DNA from: an uncultured Clostridium sp.
GTDB lineage: Bacteria; Bacillota; Clostridia; Lachnospirales; Lachnospiraceae
Direction of reading: 5' to 3'
Length of the DNA: 30,548 nucleotides
NCBI GenBank assembly: GCA_900541315.1
Contig: UQJF01000018.1
Coordinates: forward strand, 1 to 30,548
Made by a program: the position numbers and the translations under genes. This document shows positions 8,061-15,093 of this stretch, in pieces. Position 1 is the stretch's first letter. Each line of letters begins with the position of its first letter. The notes under the pieces are model-generated. The model was not told the origin of the DNA. It was given only the letters and a program-made list of their open reading frames with translations, and did not search any database.

Positions 8061-8119
8061 GCCAAAGCATATGGAGAACGCGCCAGTGACGCGTTCGCTG
8101 ATTCAGGAGGAGATTACGT

Positions 8120-9001
8120 ATGGAAACAAAAGCAGAAAACTGGAAAGACCATGCACAGAAAGCAGGTTCCCTGGCTGTGGTCATATTGGGAAATATATTG
8201 TATGCACTGGCTGTGAAACTGTTTTTAATGCCGGCGGGGCTGCTGACAGGCGGAACTACAGGTATTGGTCTGGCATTAAACCGTACCTTTGAAGTGCCAG
8301 TAGCTTCTTTTGTACTTATATTTAATGTGACCATGCTTCTTACAGGCTGGAAGGTTATGGGACGTAAATTTGCCCTTACAACGGTTGTGAGTACCTTTGT
8401 TTATCCGATCGCCCTTGGATTTTTTGAAAAGCTTTTCGGCGATCTTGTATTGACACAGGATCTATTTTTATGCACTGTTTTTTCGGGACTTGGTATTGGC
8501 GGTTCATTAGGGATCGTGATCCGTGCAGGCGCATCTACTGGTGGTATGGATATTCCCCCTCTGGTGCTGAACCATTATTTCAAGATCCCGGTCTCTGTTT
8601 CCATGTATGTGTTTGACTTTTGCATCCTTTTGGTCCAGGCAGTAGGAAATCCACCGGAAAAGGTACTTTATGGCCTGATCCTGGTCATGACCTATACACT
8701 GGTTTTAGATAAACTGATGTTAATGGGAACTACCCGTACAGAGGTAAGAGTCATCAGCGAACATGCCCAGGAGATCCGCGAAGCCATCCTGGCAGAAATG
8801 GACCGGGGCGTGACAATGTTATCTGGTGAGACCGGTTATTTAAAGAAGCAGACCCAGATGATCTTCAGTGTGATCTCCAACAGGGAAGTTCCAAAGATTG
8901 AAAAACTGATCCATACCATCGATCCTGAAAGCTTTATGGTTGTGAACCGTGTCAGTGAAGTCAGCGGACGTGGATTTTCCATGAAAAAACGGTATAGATA
9001 A
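8120..9001 (+). CDS. YitT-family membrane protein with DUF2179 domain
   Basis: A 293-residue protein of the YitT family. The N-terminal two-thirds holds about six hydrophobic helices with the conserved glycine-rich GLLTGGTTGIGLALN and RAGASTGGMDIPPLVLN segments. The C-terminal third (about residues 215-290) is the soluble DUF2179 domain with EIREAILAEMDRGVTMLSG and a late VVNRVSEVSGRGFSMKKRY. YitT proteins are widespread in Firmicutes, often in several paralogues per genome, and their transport substrate is not established. The ATG at 8120 follows TTCAGGAGGAG. The leader contains a consensus promoter, a terminator and a small GC-rich hairpin (GAACGCG at 8074 pairing with CGCGTTC at 8088), so expression is probably controlled by attenuation. 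The next gene has its own promoter and riboswitch. Confidence 0.9.
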   Translation: METKAENWKDHAQKAGSLAVVILGNILYALAVKLFLMPAGLLTGGTTGIGLALNRTFEVPVASFVLIFNVTMLLTGWKVMGRKFALTTVVSTFVYPIALGFFEKLFGDLVLTQDLFLCTVFSGLGIGGSLGIVIRAGASTGGMDIPPLVLNHYFKIPVSVSMYVFDFCILLVQAVGNPPEKVLYGLILVMTYTLVLDKLMLMGTTRTEVRVISEHAQEIREAILAEMDRGVTMLSGETGYLKKQTQMIFSVISNREVPKIEKLIHTIDPESFMVVNRVSEVSGRGFSMKKRYR

Positions 9002-9041
9002 AAATATACAGATAAAAAGCCGGAAAACAGGATTAAACCTG

Positions 9042-9071
9042 TTGACATTTTGCCGCAGGTTGTGTTATTTT
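9042..9071 (+). promoter_or_regulatory. Promoter of the riboswitch/P-type ATPase unit
   Basis: TTGACA at 9042-9047 is a perfect -35 box. TATTTT at 9066-9071 lies 18 bases downstream and is the best -10 candidate (TTATTT at 9065 gives 17). Transcription would begin near 9078, just upstream of the riboswitch aptamer core. Confidence 0.65.
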
Positions 9072-9077
9072 AAGTTC

Positions 9078-9165
9078 AGATATCAGGGAGTAGTTCACAC
9101 CGTTTTTTGGTGTTGTGCTGGTCGTCATCACGCAGCAGGATAGTGAAGATACATTAGACCTGCAG
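9078..9165 (+). promoter_or_regulatory. Probable yybP-ykoY manganese riboswitch aptamer
   Basis: The leader has the conserved yybP-ykoY landmarks in order. A P1 5' strand CAGG runs into GGGAGTAGTT (from 9084). A helix pairs CACACC near 9096 with GGTGT near 9109. The internal-loop motif TCGTCA follows near 9122, then a helix ATCAC/GTGA. AGACCTG at 9156-9162 closes P1. A strong terminator begins 24 bases later. Known members of this class bind Mn(II) and control Mn exporters, including P-type ATPases in lactic acid bacteria and streptococci. The downstream gene is such an ATPase, which independently supports the call. P1 appears short here. The match was made by eye, not with a covariance model. 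Confidence 0.8.
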
Positions 9166-9188
9166 CCGGACAGTACACATGTAAATGG

Positions 9189-9238
9189 AGCGAGACTTTT
9201 ATTGCATATTTTTTGTGCAATAACAGTCCCGCTTTTTT
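9189..9238 (+). terminator. Riboswitch expression-platform terminator
   Basis: A long stem pairs AGCGAGACTTTTATTGCA (from 9189) with TGCAATAACAGTCCCGCT (to about 9232), with two mismatches, and a run of T residues follows immediately. It is placed exactly where the expression platform of a transcriptional riboswitch should be. In this class the Mn-bound aptamer is expected to favour read-through. Confidence 0.9.
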
Positions 9239-9277
9239 GATTTTAAAGGGACTTTTCCTGGCATACTAAAGGATGTC

Positions 9278-9329
9278 CTCTCGGAGTCTTCTCACAAAAT
9301 CAGGTACAAAAAGATTCCGGGAGAACATA
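9278..9329 (+). repeat. Leader repeat, copy B, with pairing arms
   Basis: Positions 9287-9329 match copy A (14-56) at 40 of 43 bases. Here an upstream arm, CTCTCGGA at 9278-9285, can pair with TCCGGGAG at 9316-9323 (eight pairs, one of them G-U), leaving a 30-base loop. Copy C at 27186 has the same upstream sequence joined directly to GAGAACATT, as if the loop were missing. The element sits between the riboswitch terminator and the ribosome binding site of the ATPase gene. Confidence 0.7.
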
Positions 9330-9347
9330 AAGAAGGAGTGGAGCATT

Positions 9348-11978
9348 ATGACAGAAAAAAATATGTGGAACCTGTCGCCTGAAGAGGCATTAAAGGCCTG
9401 TCAGACATCAGAACAGGGACTGAGTACAGAGCAGGCGGAAAAAATACGTCTGGAAGCAGGAGAAAATATGCTCAAAGAGGGCAAAAAGAAAAGCACGTTT
9501 CAGGTCTTTTTAGATCAGTTTAAAGACCTGATGGTAGTGATCCTGATCGGAGCAGCTATTATATCCATGTTTTCCGGAAATGAGGAAAGTACCATCGTTA
9601 TTTTCGCTGTCCTTGTAATGAATGCAGTCCTGGGAACCATACAGCATGTAAAGGCAGAAAAATCACTGGAGAGTTTAAAACAGCTGTCAGCACCGGCGGC
9701 AAAAGTAATAAGGGATGGCATAAAACAGGAAATACCGGCCAAAGATGTGGTGCCGGGAGATATCCTGGAATTAGAAGCAGGAGATATGGTAGCTGCAGAC
9801 GGAAGGATCCTTCATAATTATTCCCTTCAGGTAAATGAAAGCTCCCTTACAGGAGAATCTACCAATGTAGATAAGCAGGAAATGGCCCTGGAAGGGGAAG
9901 TGGCGCTGGCAGACCGCACCAACATGGTTTATTCCGGAAGCCTGGTAGCATACGGAAGAGCTACTGTCCTGGTCACAGCTACAGGTATGAATACAGAAAT
10001 CGGTAAAATAGCCGGACTGATGAACAGCGCGCAAGAGCGGAAAACACCCCTTCAGAAAAGTCTGGATCAGTTCAGCGGGAAGCTGGCAGTGCTGATCATG
10101 ATAGTCTGTGCGCTGGTGTTTGCTCTTTGCATGTTCCGGAAAATGACTCTTCTGGATTCACTGCTTTTTGCAGTGGCTCTGGCAGTAGCAGCCATACCGG
10201 AAGCCCTGACTTCCATTGTGACCATTGTTCAGGCCTTTGGTACCCAGAAAATGGCAAAAGAAAATGCTATTATCAAGAAGTTAAAGGCCGTAGAAAGTCT
10301 GGGCTGCGTATCTGTGATCTGTTCTGATAAAACAGGTACACTGACTCAGAATAAAATGACGGTCCAGCAGGTGTATGTAGACGGAAAAGTCATAAATGGC
10401 ATAGACATGGATATTACTGACCAGACCCAGAGGTATCTGCTTTATGATGCAGTGCTTACCAATGATTCCAGCATTGTAGATGGAAAAGGCATTGGAGATC
10501 CTACAGAATATGCTCTTCTTGAAATGTTCCGCAATATACAGGTACTTCCGGAAAGCTATTTAGGAAAAATGGGGGTTCATGAGGATGCCCTGCGAAATGT
10601 GATGTGCCGTATGGAAGAGGTTCCTTTTGATTCAGACCGGAAACTGATGAGTACAAAATATTATATCCACGGTGTTCCTACGATCCTTACAAAAGGAGCT
10701 GTGGATGTGCTGCTGGACCGCTGTGTTAATGTGCGCTACAGTGACGGCATCCGTCCGATGACAGAAGAAGAGAAAGAAAAGATCCGCCTGGAGAATCAGA
10801 AATTTTCGGAAAACGGACTTCGTGTGCTGGCATTTGCCTATAAAGAGTCAGAAGAGGTTCTGTGCGTGGACACGGAATGCGGCTATACCTTTTTAGGACT
10901 TATTTCCATGGTGGACCCACCAAGACCGGAGTCTGTAAAGGCAGTGGCAGAGGCCGCCCAGGCAGGTATCAAAACGGTTATGATCACTGGTGACCATAAG
11001 GTAACAGCTACCGCTATTGCCCGCCATATTGGTATTTTCAAGGATGGTGATATGGCTCTTACAGGAATGGAGCTGGATGCTCTAAGTGATGCAGAGCTGG
11101 ATGAAAAGATCGATAAAATATCTGTTTATGCCAGAGTTTCACCGGAAAATAAGATCCGTATCGTAGATGGCTGGCAGAGGCGCGGAAATATTGTGTCTAT
11201 GACCGGTGACGGCGTAAATGATGCCCCGGCATTGAAGAAAGCGGACATTGGCGTAGCAATGGGCATCACAGGAACGGAGGTTTCCAAGGATGCTGCAGCT
11301 ATGATCCTTGCAGATGATAATTTTGCTACGATCATCAAGGCGGTTGCAAACGGACGTAATGTATACAGAAATATTAAAAATGCAGTGCTGTACCTGCTTT
11401 CTGGAAACACAGCTGCTATTTTCACTGTACTGTATACATCCCTTATGGCACTGCCAGTGCCGTTTGCCCCGGTTCAGCTGCTGTTTATCAATCTTCTTAC
11501 GGATTCGCTGCCGGCTCTTGCCATCGGCATGGAACCGGCAGATGAAGGTCTTTTAAGAGAAAAGCCAAGAGATCCTAAAGAAGGTCTTATGACAAGGGAT
11601 TTTATGATAAAAATGGTATCCCAGGGTGCAATGATCGCAGTTGCAGTCATCACCGCTTTTTATCTGGGCTTAAAAAATGGTGGTGCGGCTATGGCTTCTA
11701 CCATGGCATTTTCCACGTTGACTCTGGCAAGACTGTTCCATGGCTTTAACTGCAGAGGTAAACAGTTCATTTTTAAGATGGGCTTTACCACTAATCCTTA
11801 CAGTATTTACGCATTTGCGGCAGGAGCTGCATTCCTTGGACTGGTTATTTTTATTCCGGGATTGCATGGACTGTTCCAGATACAGACTATGCCTGTAACA
11901 GCTATGATCCAGGTGGCAGTGCTGGCTTTTATTCCTACAGCCATTATCCAGTTAAGACGTAAGATCATAAATGCGTAA
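9348..11978 (+). CDS. P-type cation-exporting ATPase, probable Mn(II)/Ca(II) exporter
   Basis: An 876-residue P2-type ATPase. It has an N-terminal cation_ATPase_N region, an actuator domain with SSLTGESTNVDKQ near residue 170, M4 with AVAAIPEALTSIVTIVQAFG, the phosphorylated Asp327 in CSDKTGTLTQNKM, a nucleotide-binding KGAVDVLL segment, the hinge TGDGVNDAPALKKADIG near 619, and M6 with NLLTDSLPALAIG. The M4 Glu and the M6 Asn-x-x-Thr-Asp set are those of SERCA-like Ca/Mn pumps. The PEAL variant of the M4 motif fits the bacterial CaxP/MgtA/YoaB-like group. The manganese-type riboswitch in the leader suggests Mn(II) efflux. The ATG at 9348 follows AGAAGGAGTGG. The longer frame from 9273 would translate leader repeat B and is rejected. 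Metal specificity is inferred from context. Confidence 0.93.
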   Translation: MTEKNMWNLSPEEALKACQTSEQGLSTEQAEKIRLEAGENMLKEGKKKSTFQVFLDQFKDLMVVILIGAAIISMFSGNEESTIVIFAVLVMNAVLGTIQHVKAEKSLESLKQLSAPAAKVIRDGIKQEIPAKDVVPGDILELEAGDMVAADGRILHNYSLQVNESSLTGESTNVDKQEMALEGEVALADRTNMVYSGSLVAYGRATVLVTATGMNTEIGKIAGLMNSAQERKTPLQKSLDQFSGKLAVLIMIVCALVFALCMFRKMTLLDSLLFAVALAVAAIPEALTSIVTIVQAFGTQKMAKENAIIKKLKAVESLGCVSVICSDKTGTLTQNKMTVQQVYVDGKVINGIDMDITDQTQRYLLYDAVLTNDSSIVDGKGIGDPTEYALLEMFRNIQVLPESYLGKMGVHEDALRNVMCRMEEVPFDSDRKLMSTKYYIHGVPTILTKGAVDVLLDRCVNVRYSDGIRPMTEEEKEKIRLENQKFSENGLRVLAFAYKESEEVLCVDTECGYTFLGLISMVDPPRPESVKAVAEAAQAGIKTVMITGDHKVTATAIARHIGIFKDGDMALTGMELDALSDAELDEKIDKISVYARVSPENKIRIVDGWQRRGNIVSMTGDGVNDAPALKKADIGVAMGITGTEVSKDAAAMILADDNFATIIKAVANGRNVYRNIKNAVLYLLSGNTAAIFTVLYTSLMALPVPFAPVQLLFINLLTDSLPALAIGMEPADEGLLREKPRDPKEGLMTRDFMIKMVSQGAMIAVAVITAFYLGLKNGGAAMASTMAFSTLTLARLFHGFNCRGKQFIFKMGFTTNPYSIYAFAAGAAFLGLVIFIPGLHGLFQIQTMPVTAMIQVAVLAFIPTAIIQLRRKIINA

Positions 11979-12070
11979 AGCAGTGAGTGATCTGATGTCA
12001 ATAGTATCAAATAAGGAAAAATGTAAAAAAATGTGAAAAACTACTTGAAACCTACTTGGAAAGTGGGTAA

Positions 12071-12111
12071 TATAAAAGGCAGCCGTTTTATGGGCTGCCT
12101 TTTATACTTTT
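12071..12111 (+). terminator. Terminator after the P-type ATPase gene
   Basis: TATAAAAGGCAGCC (12071-12084) pairs perfectly with GGCTGCCTTTTATA (12093-12106), with a run ending in TTTT after it. The A-rich 5' side makes it potentially active in both directions. It separates the ATPase gene from the UROD-family promoter at 12185. Confidence 0.9.
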
Positions 12112-12184
12112 GCGCTTTTGTGCGAAATGGGCAAAAAGAAAGCGCTTACAAAAAATAAATTGTGCAAATTACAGGAATACACTA

Positions 12185-12213
12185 TTGACATTACAGAAAA
12201 TAAGGTCTACAAT
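12185..12213 (+). promoter_or_regulatory. Consensus promoter of the UROD-family gene
   Basis: TTGACA at 12185-12190 and TACAAT at 12208-12213 are exactly 17 bases apart. Transcription would start near 12220, giving a leader of about 48 AT-rich bases before the ribosome binding site at 12253. A longer in-frame reading from 12118 would start upstream of this promoter and is therefore not the real start. Confidence 0.8.
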
Positions 12214-12267
12214 GACTATAATAATATTACAAAGAATATTAAAAAGAATATCAGGAGGAACAGTAAA

Positions 12268-13245
12268 ATGACAAAGCGTGAAAGAGTAATTGCGGCAATT
12301 GAAGGAAAGCATGTAGATGCGATCCCATCATCTTTTTCCCTGCATTTCCCAAAGAATCAGGCAGTGGGTGATGAGGCAGTAGCTGCTCATTTAAAATTCT
12401 TTAAAGAGACCGATACAGATATTGTAAAGGTTATGAATGAGCATCTGGTACCTTACTATGGAATGATCCGCACTCCAAAGGATTACTATGAACTGATCCC
12501 ATCTTTCAGCAGAAATACCAACATCATTGAAGATCAGATCGAAATGACCAAGAAGATCTTAGATGGCGCTGATAAGGATGCTTTTACCATGGGTACCTTA
12601 CATGGTATGTGTGCTTCCGGTATCCATCCATTAGAGAGAATGGGTGAAGGTTACAATTACGATCAGGTTCGTCAGATGCAGGTAGATTTCCTCCGTTGGG
12701 ATGAGAAAAAGATGTTAGATTCTATGGAGAGGATCGCTGATGGTATGTGTATCCTGGCAGAAAGATACATCAAGGATGCAGGTGTTGATTCTGTATATTA
12801 CGCAGGCTTAGGTGCAGAGACCAGATGGTATACAGACGAAGAGTTTGCAAAATGGATCAAGCCATTTGACTTAAAGATCATGAAAGCCATCAAAGATGCA
12901 GGCGGCTACTGCTTCTTACATATGTGCAAGAGCGGACTGAATATGAAGAGATATGATGAGGACTACGCTGCACTGTCTGACGTTGTAAACTGGGGTGTAT
13001 ATGAAGCTCCAATGAGCCTGGAAGATGGCAAGAAGCAGTTCCCTGGAAAGACCATCCTTGGCGGATTAGAGAACCGCAGTGGTGTTCTGGTAGATGGTGA
13101 TGAATATGATGTAAGAAGAGAAGTTATTAAGGTTGTTGAAAACTTCGGAAGAGACAGCTTTATCCTTGGCGCAGACTGCACACTGGCAACAGAGCAGGAT
13201 CTGAAGCTGGTAAGAGCTGCAGTAGAGCAGGCAAGAAGCTTATAA
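12268..13245 (+). CDS. Uroporphyrinogen decarboxylase-superfamily protein
   Basis: A 325-residue protein of the UROD/MtaA/CmuA superfamily, TIM-barrel enzymes that include uroporphyrinogen decarboxylase and corrinoid-dependent methyltransferases. Visible features are the N-terminal MTKRERVIAAIEGKHVDAIP helix, GMCASGIHPLERMG, YYAGLGAETRWYTDEEF, the FLHMCKSG segment with a candidate metal-binding His-x-Cys near residue 218, and GGLENRSGVLVDG. The Cys and His residues fit a methyltransferase-like or catabolic role better than haem synthesis, and no haem genes are nearby, but the substrate is unknown. The ATG at 12268 follows CAGGAGGAA. The next item is the tail of an M20 peptidase gene, then a GntR/FadR regulator, so this may be a small catabolic locus that has lost a gene. 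Confidence 0.85.
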   Translation: MTKRERVIAAIEGKHVDAIPSSFSLHFPKNQAVGDEAVAAHLKFFKETDTDIVKVMNEHLVPYYGMIRTPKDYYELIPSFSRNTNIIEDQIEMTKKILDGADKDAFTMGTLHGMCASGIHPLERMGEGYNYDQVRQMQVDFLRWDEKKMLDSMERIADGMCILAERYIKDAGVDSVYYAGLGAETRWYTDEEFAKWIKPFDLKIMKAIKDAGGYCFLHMCKSGLNMKRYDEDYAALSDVVNWGVYEAPMSLEDGKKQFPGKTILGGLENRSGVLVDGDEYDVRREVIKVVENFGRDSFILGADCTLATEQDLKLVRAAVEQARSL

Positions 13246-13431
13246 TACACAGATCTTAAGTTAAAGCATGCAGTTGGTTTTGGCCCCGGTATCCCAGGAA
13301 AAGAGAAGCGTTTTGGCACAGAAAGAGGCGGTGCCCATCAGGCAGATGAATATATTGAGATTGAACATTTAAAGAAAGCTTTTGAAATTTATGTAGAAGC
13401 CATCAAAAAGCTGGATGAAGTAGTTGACTGA
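13246..13431 (+). pseudogene. C-terminal remnant of an M20-family peptidase/dipeptidase
   Basis: After the UROD-family stop codon, an open frame continues to TGA at 13431. From 13264 it encodes 55 residues that read as the end of an M20 metallopeptidase: AVGFGPGIPGKEK, then GGAHQADEYIEIEHLKKAF and a final helix. The histidine of AHQADEY corresponds to the late zinc-ligand histidine of M20 enzymes. No start codon with a ribosome binding site and no catalytic domain precede it, so the rest of the gene is missing. It is in the same frame as the UROD-family gene, separated only by its TAA. The likely history is a deletion that removed most of an M20 gene downstream of the UROD-family gene. Confidence 0.75.
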
Positions 13432-13502
13432 TCAGAATATATTTTTCTGGGAACTTGACAAAACAGGCTTTTCAGTGGAAAATAAAACATTGGGTGCGAA
13501 AG

Positions 13503-13524
13503 CATTACTAAATCGATCGTAATG
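13503..13524 (+). promoter_or_regulatory. Candidate operator (CATTAC-N10-GTAATG) before the GntR gene
   Basis: CATTAC at 13503-13508 and GTAATG at 13519-13524 form a perfect six-base inverted repeat with a 10-base spacer, ending 11 bases before the regulator start. A TTGACA at 13455-13460 upstream could be the -35 box, but no convincing -10 at normal spacing is seen. An autoregulatory operator for the GntR/FadR protein is plausible but unproven. Confidence 0.4.
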
Positions 13525-13535
13525 TAGGGGAATGT

Positions 13536-14186
13536 ATGCAAAAAGAAACTTTAAAAGAGAGAGTTTATAGAGGAATCTACGAGGCTGTAACAAATGGCGA
13601 ATATAAGTCAAATGATATTCTTACGGAAAATCAGATGATTGAAAAGTTTGGTGTGAGTAAGTCACCAGTAAGGGAAGCACTGGTAGAACTCTGTAAAGAT
13701 GGGATTTTAACAAACATTCCCAGAATGGGTTACCAGGTACGGGCTGTTACATTAAAGGAGATCATTGATATTCTGGAATTCAGAGTAGATGTAGAACTTG
13801 GGGGATTGAGAAAAAGTTTTCCGATCCTTACAGAGGAAAATATAGCCATGCTCCGGCAGATCGCAGAAAGGCACTCGGCAGATGTAGACCGGGTGGTATT
13901 TAAAAACTGGCAGAGGAACTATGAATTCCATACCTATCTGTACTCATTAAATAATAATGTTTACGGCTGTGAGGCATTACAGCAGATGATACACCAGTGT
14001 TCACGCTACATTTCCCAGTATTTCCTGTCTGCATGGCAGCGGAAGAATGAGTCCAATGGCCGTTATCATATAGCTGTTGTAGATGCATTGGAAAGACGGA
14101 ATATTGACGAAGCATGTATGTACCTGGAAAAGGATATACTGGCAGTCAAAGAAGAAATCCTAACGCTACATTCAATGAACATGTAA
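13536..14186 (+). CDS. GntR-family transcriptional regulator, FadR-like (FCD domain)
   Basis: A 216-residue regulator. The N-terminal winged helix-turn-helix (about residues 1-70) has LKERVYRGIYEAVTNGEYKS, then LTENQMIEKFGVSKSPVREAL, the GntR signature. The C-terminal all-helical FCD ligand domain (about 78-205) has EIIDILEFRVDVELGGL, the NYEFHTYLYSL segment with a probable metal-binding histidine, and late HIAVVDALERRNIDEACMYL. FCD regulators respond to organic acids or related ligands and often control adjacent catabolic genes. The UROD-family gene and the M20 remnant upstream are the nearest candidates. The start is ATG behind AGGGGAA. The TAA stop is the first triplet of a dispersed three-hairpin repeat (14184), which forms the whole 3' end of the transcript before the terminator at 14304. 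Confidence 0.92.
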   Translation: MQKETLKERVYRGIYEAVTNGEYKSNDILTENQMIEKFGVSKSPVREALVELCKDGILTNIPRMGYQVRAVTLKEIIDILEFRVDVELGGLRKSFPILTEENIAMLRQIAERHSADVDRVVFKNWQRNYEFHTYLYSLNNNVYGCEALQQMIHQCSRYISQYFLSAWQRKNESNGRYHIAVVDALERRNIDEACMYLEKDILAVKEEILTLHSMNM

Positions 14187-14304
14187 TGAGCGCAGGGAAA
14201 AACAAGCGTCTGCGTAGCAGACATTTGTTTTTCACAAGCCATTAACGAAGATCCCGCCTGCGAAAGCAGGCAGTAGAGCACGTCAGTGCGTGGATCTGAG
14301 TATA
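14184..14304 (+). repeat. Three-hairpin dispersed repeat, copy 1 (121 bp)
   Basis: This copy begins with TAATGAG, whose TAA is the stop of the GntR gene. Hairpin 1 has AAAAACAA pairing with TTGTTTTT around an inner TCTGC/GCAGA stem. A conserved CATTAACGA linker follows. Hairpin 2 is GCCTGC-GAAA-GCAGGC, then AGTAGAG. Hairpin 3 is GCAC-GTCA-GTGC, and the copy ends with GAGTATA. It lies between two convergent genes. Copies 2 and 3 start at 17596 and 23250. The family is not one I recognise. Confidence 0.9.
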
Positions 14305-14339
14305 AAAAAGCTCCAGTCCAACCGGACCGGAGCTTTTTT
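14304..14339 (+). terminator. Bidirectional terminator between convergent genes
   Basis: AAAAAAGCTCC at 14304-14314 pairs with GGAGCTTTTTT ending at 14339, extended by GTCC/GGAC. A tracts and T tracts flank the stem on both sides, so it should terminate both the GntR-family gene (plus strand) and the rubrerythrin gene (minus strand). Confidence 0.92.
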
Positions 14340-14365
14340 CAGGAATTTCTTTTTATCAAAGCGGA

Positions 14366-14911
14366 TCAGCCAAAGTATCTCTTTAACAGACCCTCGAATG
14401 CTCTGCCATGACGAGCTTCATCTTTAGCCATCTCATGAACGGTGTCATGGATCGCATCCAGGTTAGCTGCTTTTGCTCTCTTAGCCAGGTCAAATTTACC
14501 AGCAGTAGCGCCGTTCTCAGCAGCAACTCTCATTTCCAGATTCTTCTTGGTAGATGGGGTAACAACTTCACCTAACAGTTCAGCAAACTTAGCCGCATGC
14601 TCAGCTTCTTCGTAAGCTGCCTTCTCCCAGTACAGGCCGATCTCAGGATAGCCTTCTCTGTGAGCAACACGAGCCATAGCCAGATACATACCAACCTCTG
14701 AACACTCACCTTCAAAGTTAGCTCTTAAATCAGCCATGATATCTTCTGGGGAACCCTGGGCAACACCTACTTCATGTTCACATGCCCAAGAGATCTCATC
14801 AGCAGCCTGCTCTTTGAACTTGGAAGCAGGAACGCCGCACTGTGGACATTTTTCAGGTGGATTTTCTCCTTCATAAACATAACCGCATACTGTACAAACC
14901 CATTTCTTCAT
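14366..14911 (-). CDS. Reverse rubrerythrin (rubredoxin domain N-terminal)
   Basis: A 181-residue non-haem iron peroxidase with the reversed domain order known from Clostridia. The N-terminal rubredoxin-like domain has Cys6 and Cys9 in [12 protein letters not shown] and Cys22 and Cys25 in KCPQCG, binding one FeS4 iron. The ferritin-like di-iron domain (about residues 55-178) has [20 protein letters not shown] and [18 protein letters not shown], then a late [21 protein letters not shown], giving the Glu and His ligands. Reverse rubrerythrins reduce hydrogen peroxide with electrons from NADH-linked donors. The ATG follows AAAAGGAGAA. The promoter has TTGACA, a 17-base spacer and TATATT, with a PerR-like box just after the -10. 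The perR gene lies directly upstream on the same strand, so peroxide-responsive repression is expected. Confidence 0.93.
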   Translation of the reverse strand: MKKWVCTVCGYVYEGENPPEKCPQCGVPASKFKEQAADEISWACEHEVGVAQGSPEDIMADLRANFEGECSEVGMYLAMARVAHREGYPEIGLYWEKAAYEEAEHAAKFAELLGEVVTPSTKKNLEMRVAAENGATAGKFDLAKRAKAANLDAIHDTVHEMAKDEARHGRAFEGLLKRYFG

Positions 14912-15005
14912 AATGATATTCTCCTTTTCTCTTTTAGATTAAATTTAATAGTATAGGAAACCAGATTTTTCTGGTCACCGTAATATTTTTTCTTGTAATC
15001 AATAA

Positions 15006-15054
15006 TAGTAATGATTACTGATATTAATATAATACATTTCTTTTAACTTGTCAA
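15006..15054 (-). promoter_or_regulatory. Promoter and PerR box of the rubrerythrin gene
   Basis: On the minus strand, TTGACA (15054-15049) and TATATT (15031-15026) are separated by exactly 17 bases. The sequence at 15006-15020 is a 7-1-7 inverted repeat, TAGTAAT-G-ATTACTG on the plus strand, with six of seven arm positions matching. It is placed over the transcription start, which suits repression by PerR. Confidence 0.8.
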
Positions 15055-15093
15055 GAGAAATTCTCATTTATTTCTCTTTTTATCCGGTGCTTT

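Noticed and set aside
9273..9347. 25-residue N-terminal extension of the P-type ATPase
   Set aside because: It translates leader repeat B, which also occurs before unrelated genes. AGAAGGAG is correctly placed for the ATG at 9348.
12118..12267. N-terminal extension of the UROD-family protein by 50 residues
   Set aside because: It begins upstream of the consensus promoter at 12185 and has an AT-driven Asn/Lys-rich composition. The ATG at 12268 has a strong ribosome binding site and starts the family's conserved region.
14066..14281. Minus-strand reading frame across repeat copy 1 (and a similar one at 17448-17654)
   Set aside because: The shared peptide arises only because the repeat is similar in each place. 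There is no ribosome binding site, and the base changes between copies preserve hairpins rather than protein.
14184..14304. Terminal inverted repeats or target-site duplication marking the hairpin element as a classical MITE
   Set aside because: The ends TAATGAG and GAGTATA are not inverted copies, and no convincing flanking direct repeat was found at the three sites.
15054..15077. Hairpin AGAGAAAT/ATTTCTCT as the perR terminator
   Set aside because: It is AT-rich, has no T tract in the perR direction, and overlaps the -35 box of the rubrerythrin promoter. It could contribute but is not supported.
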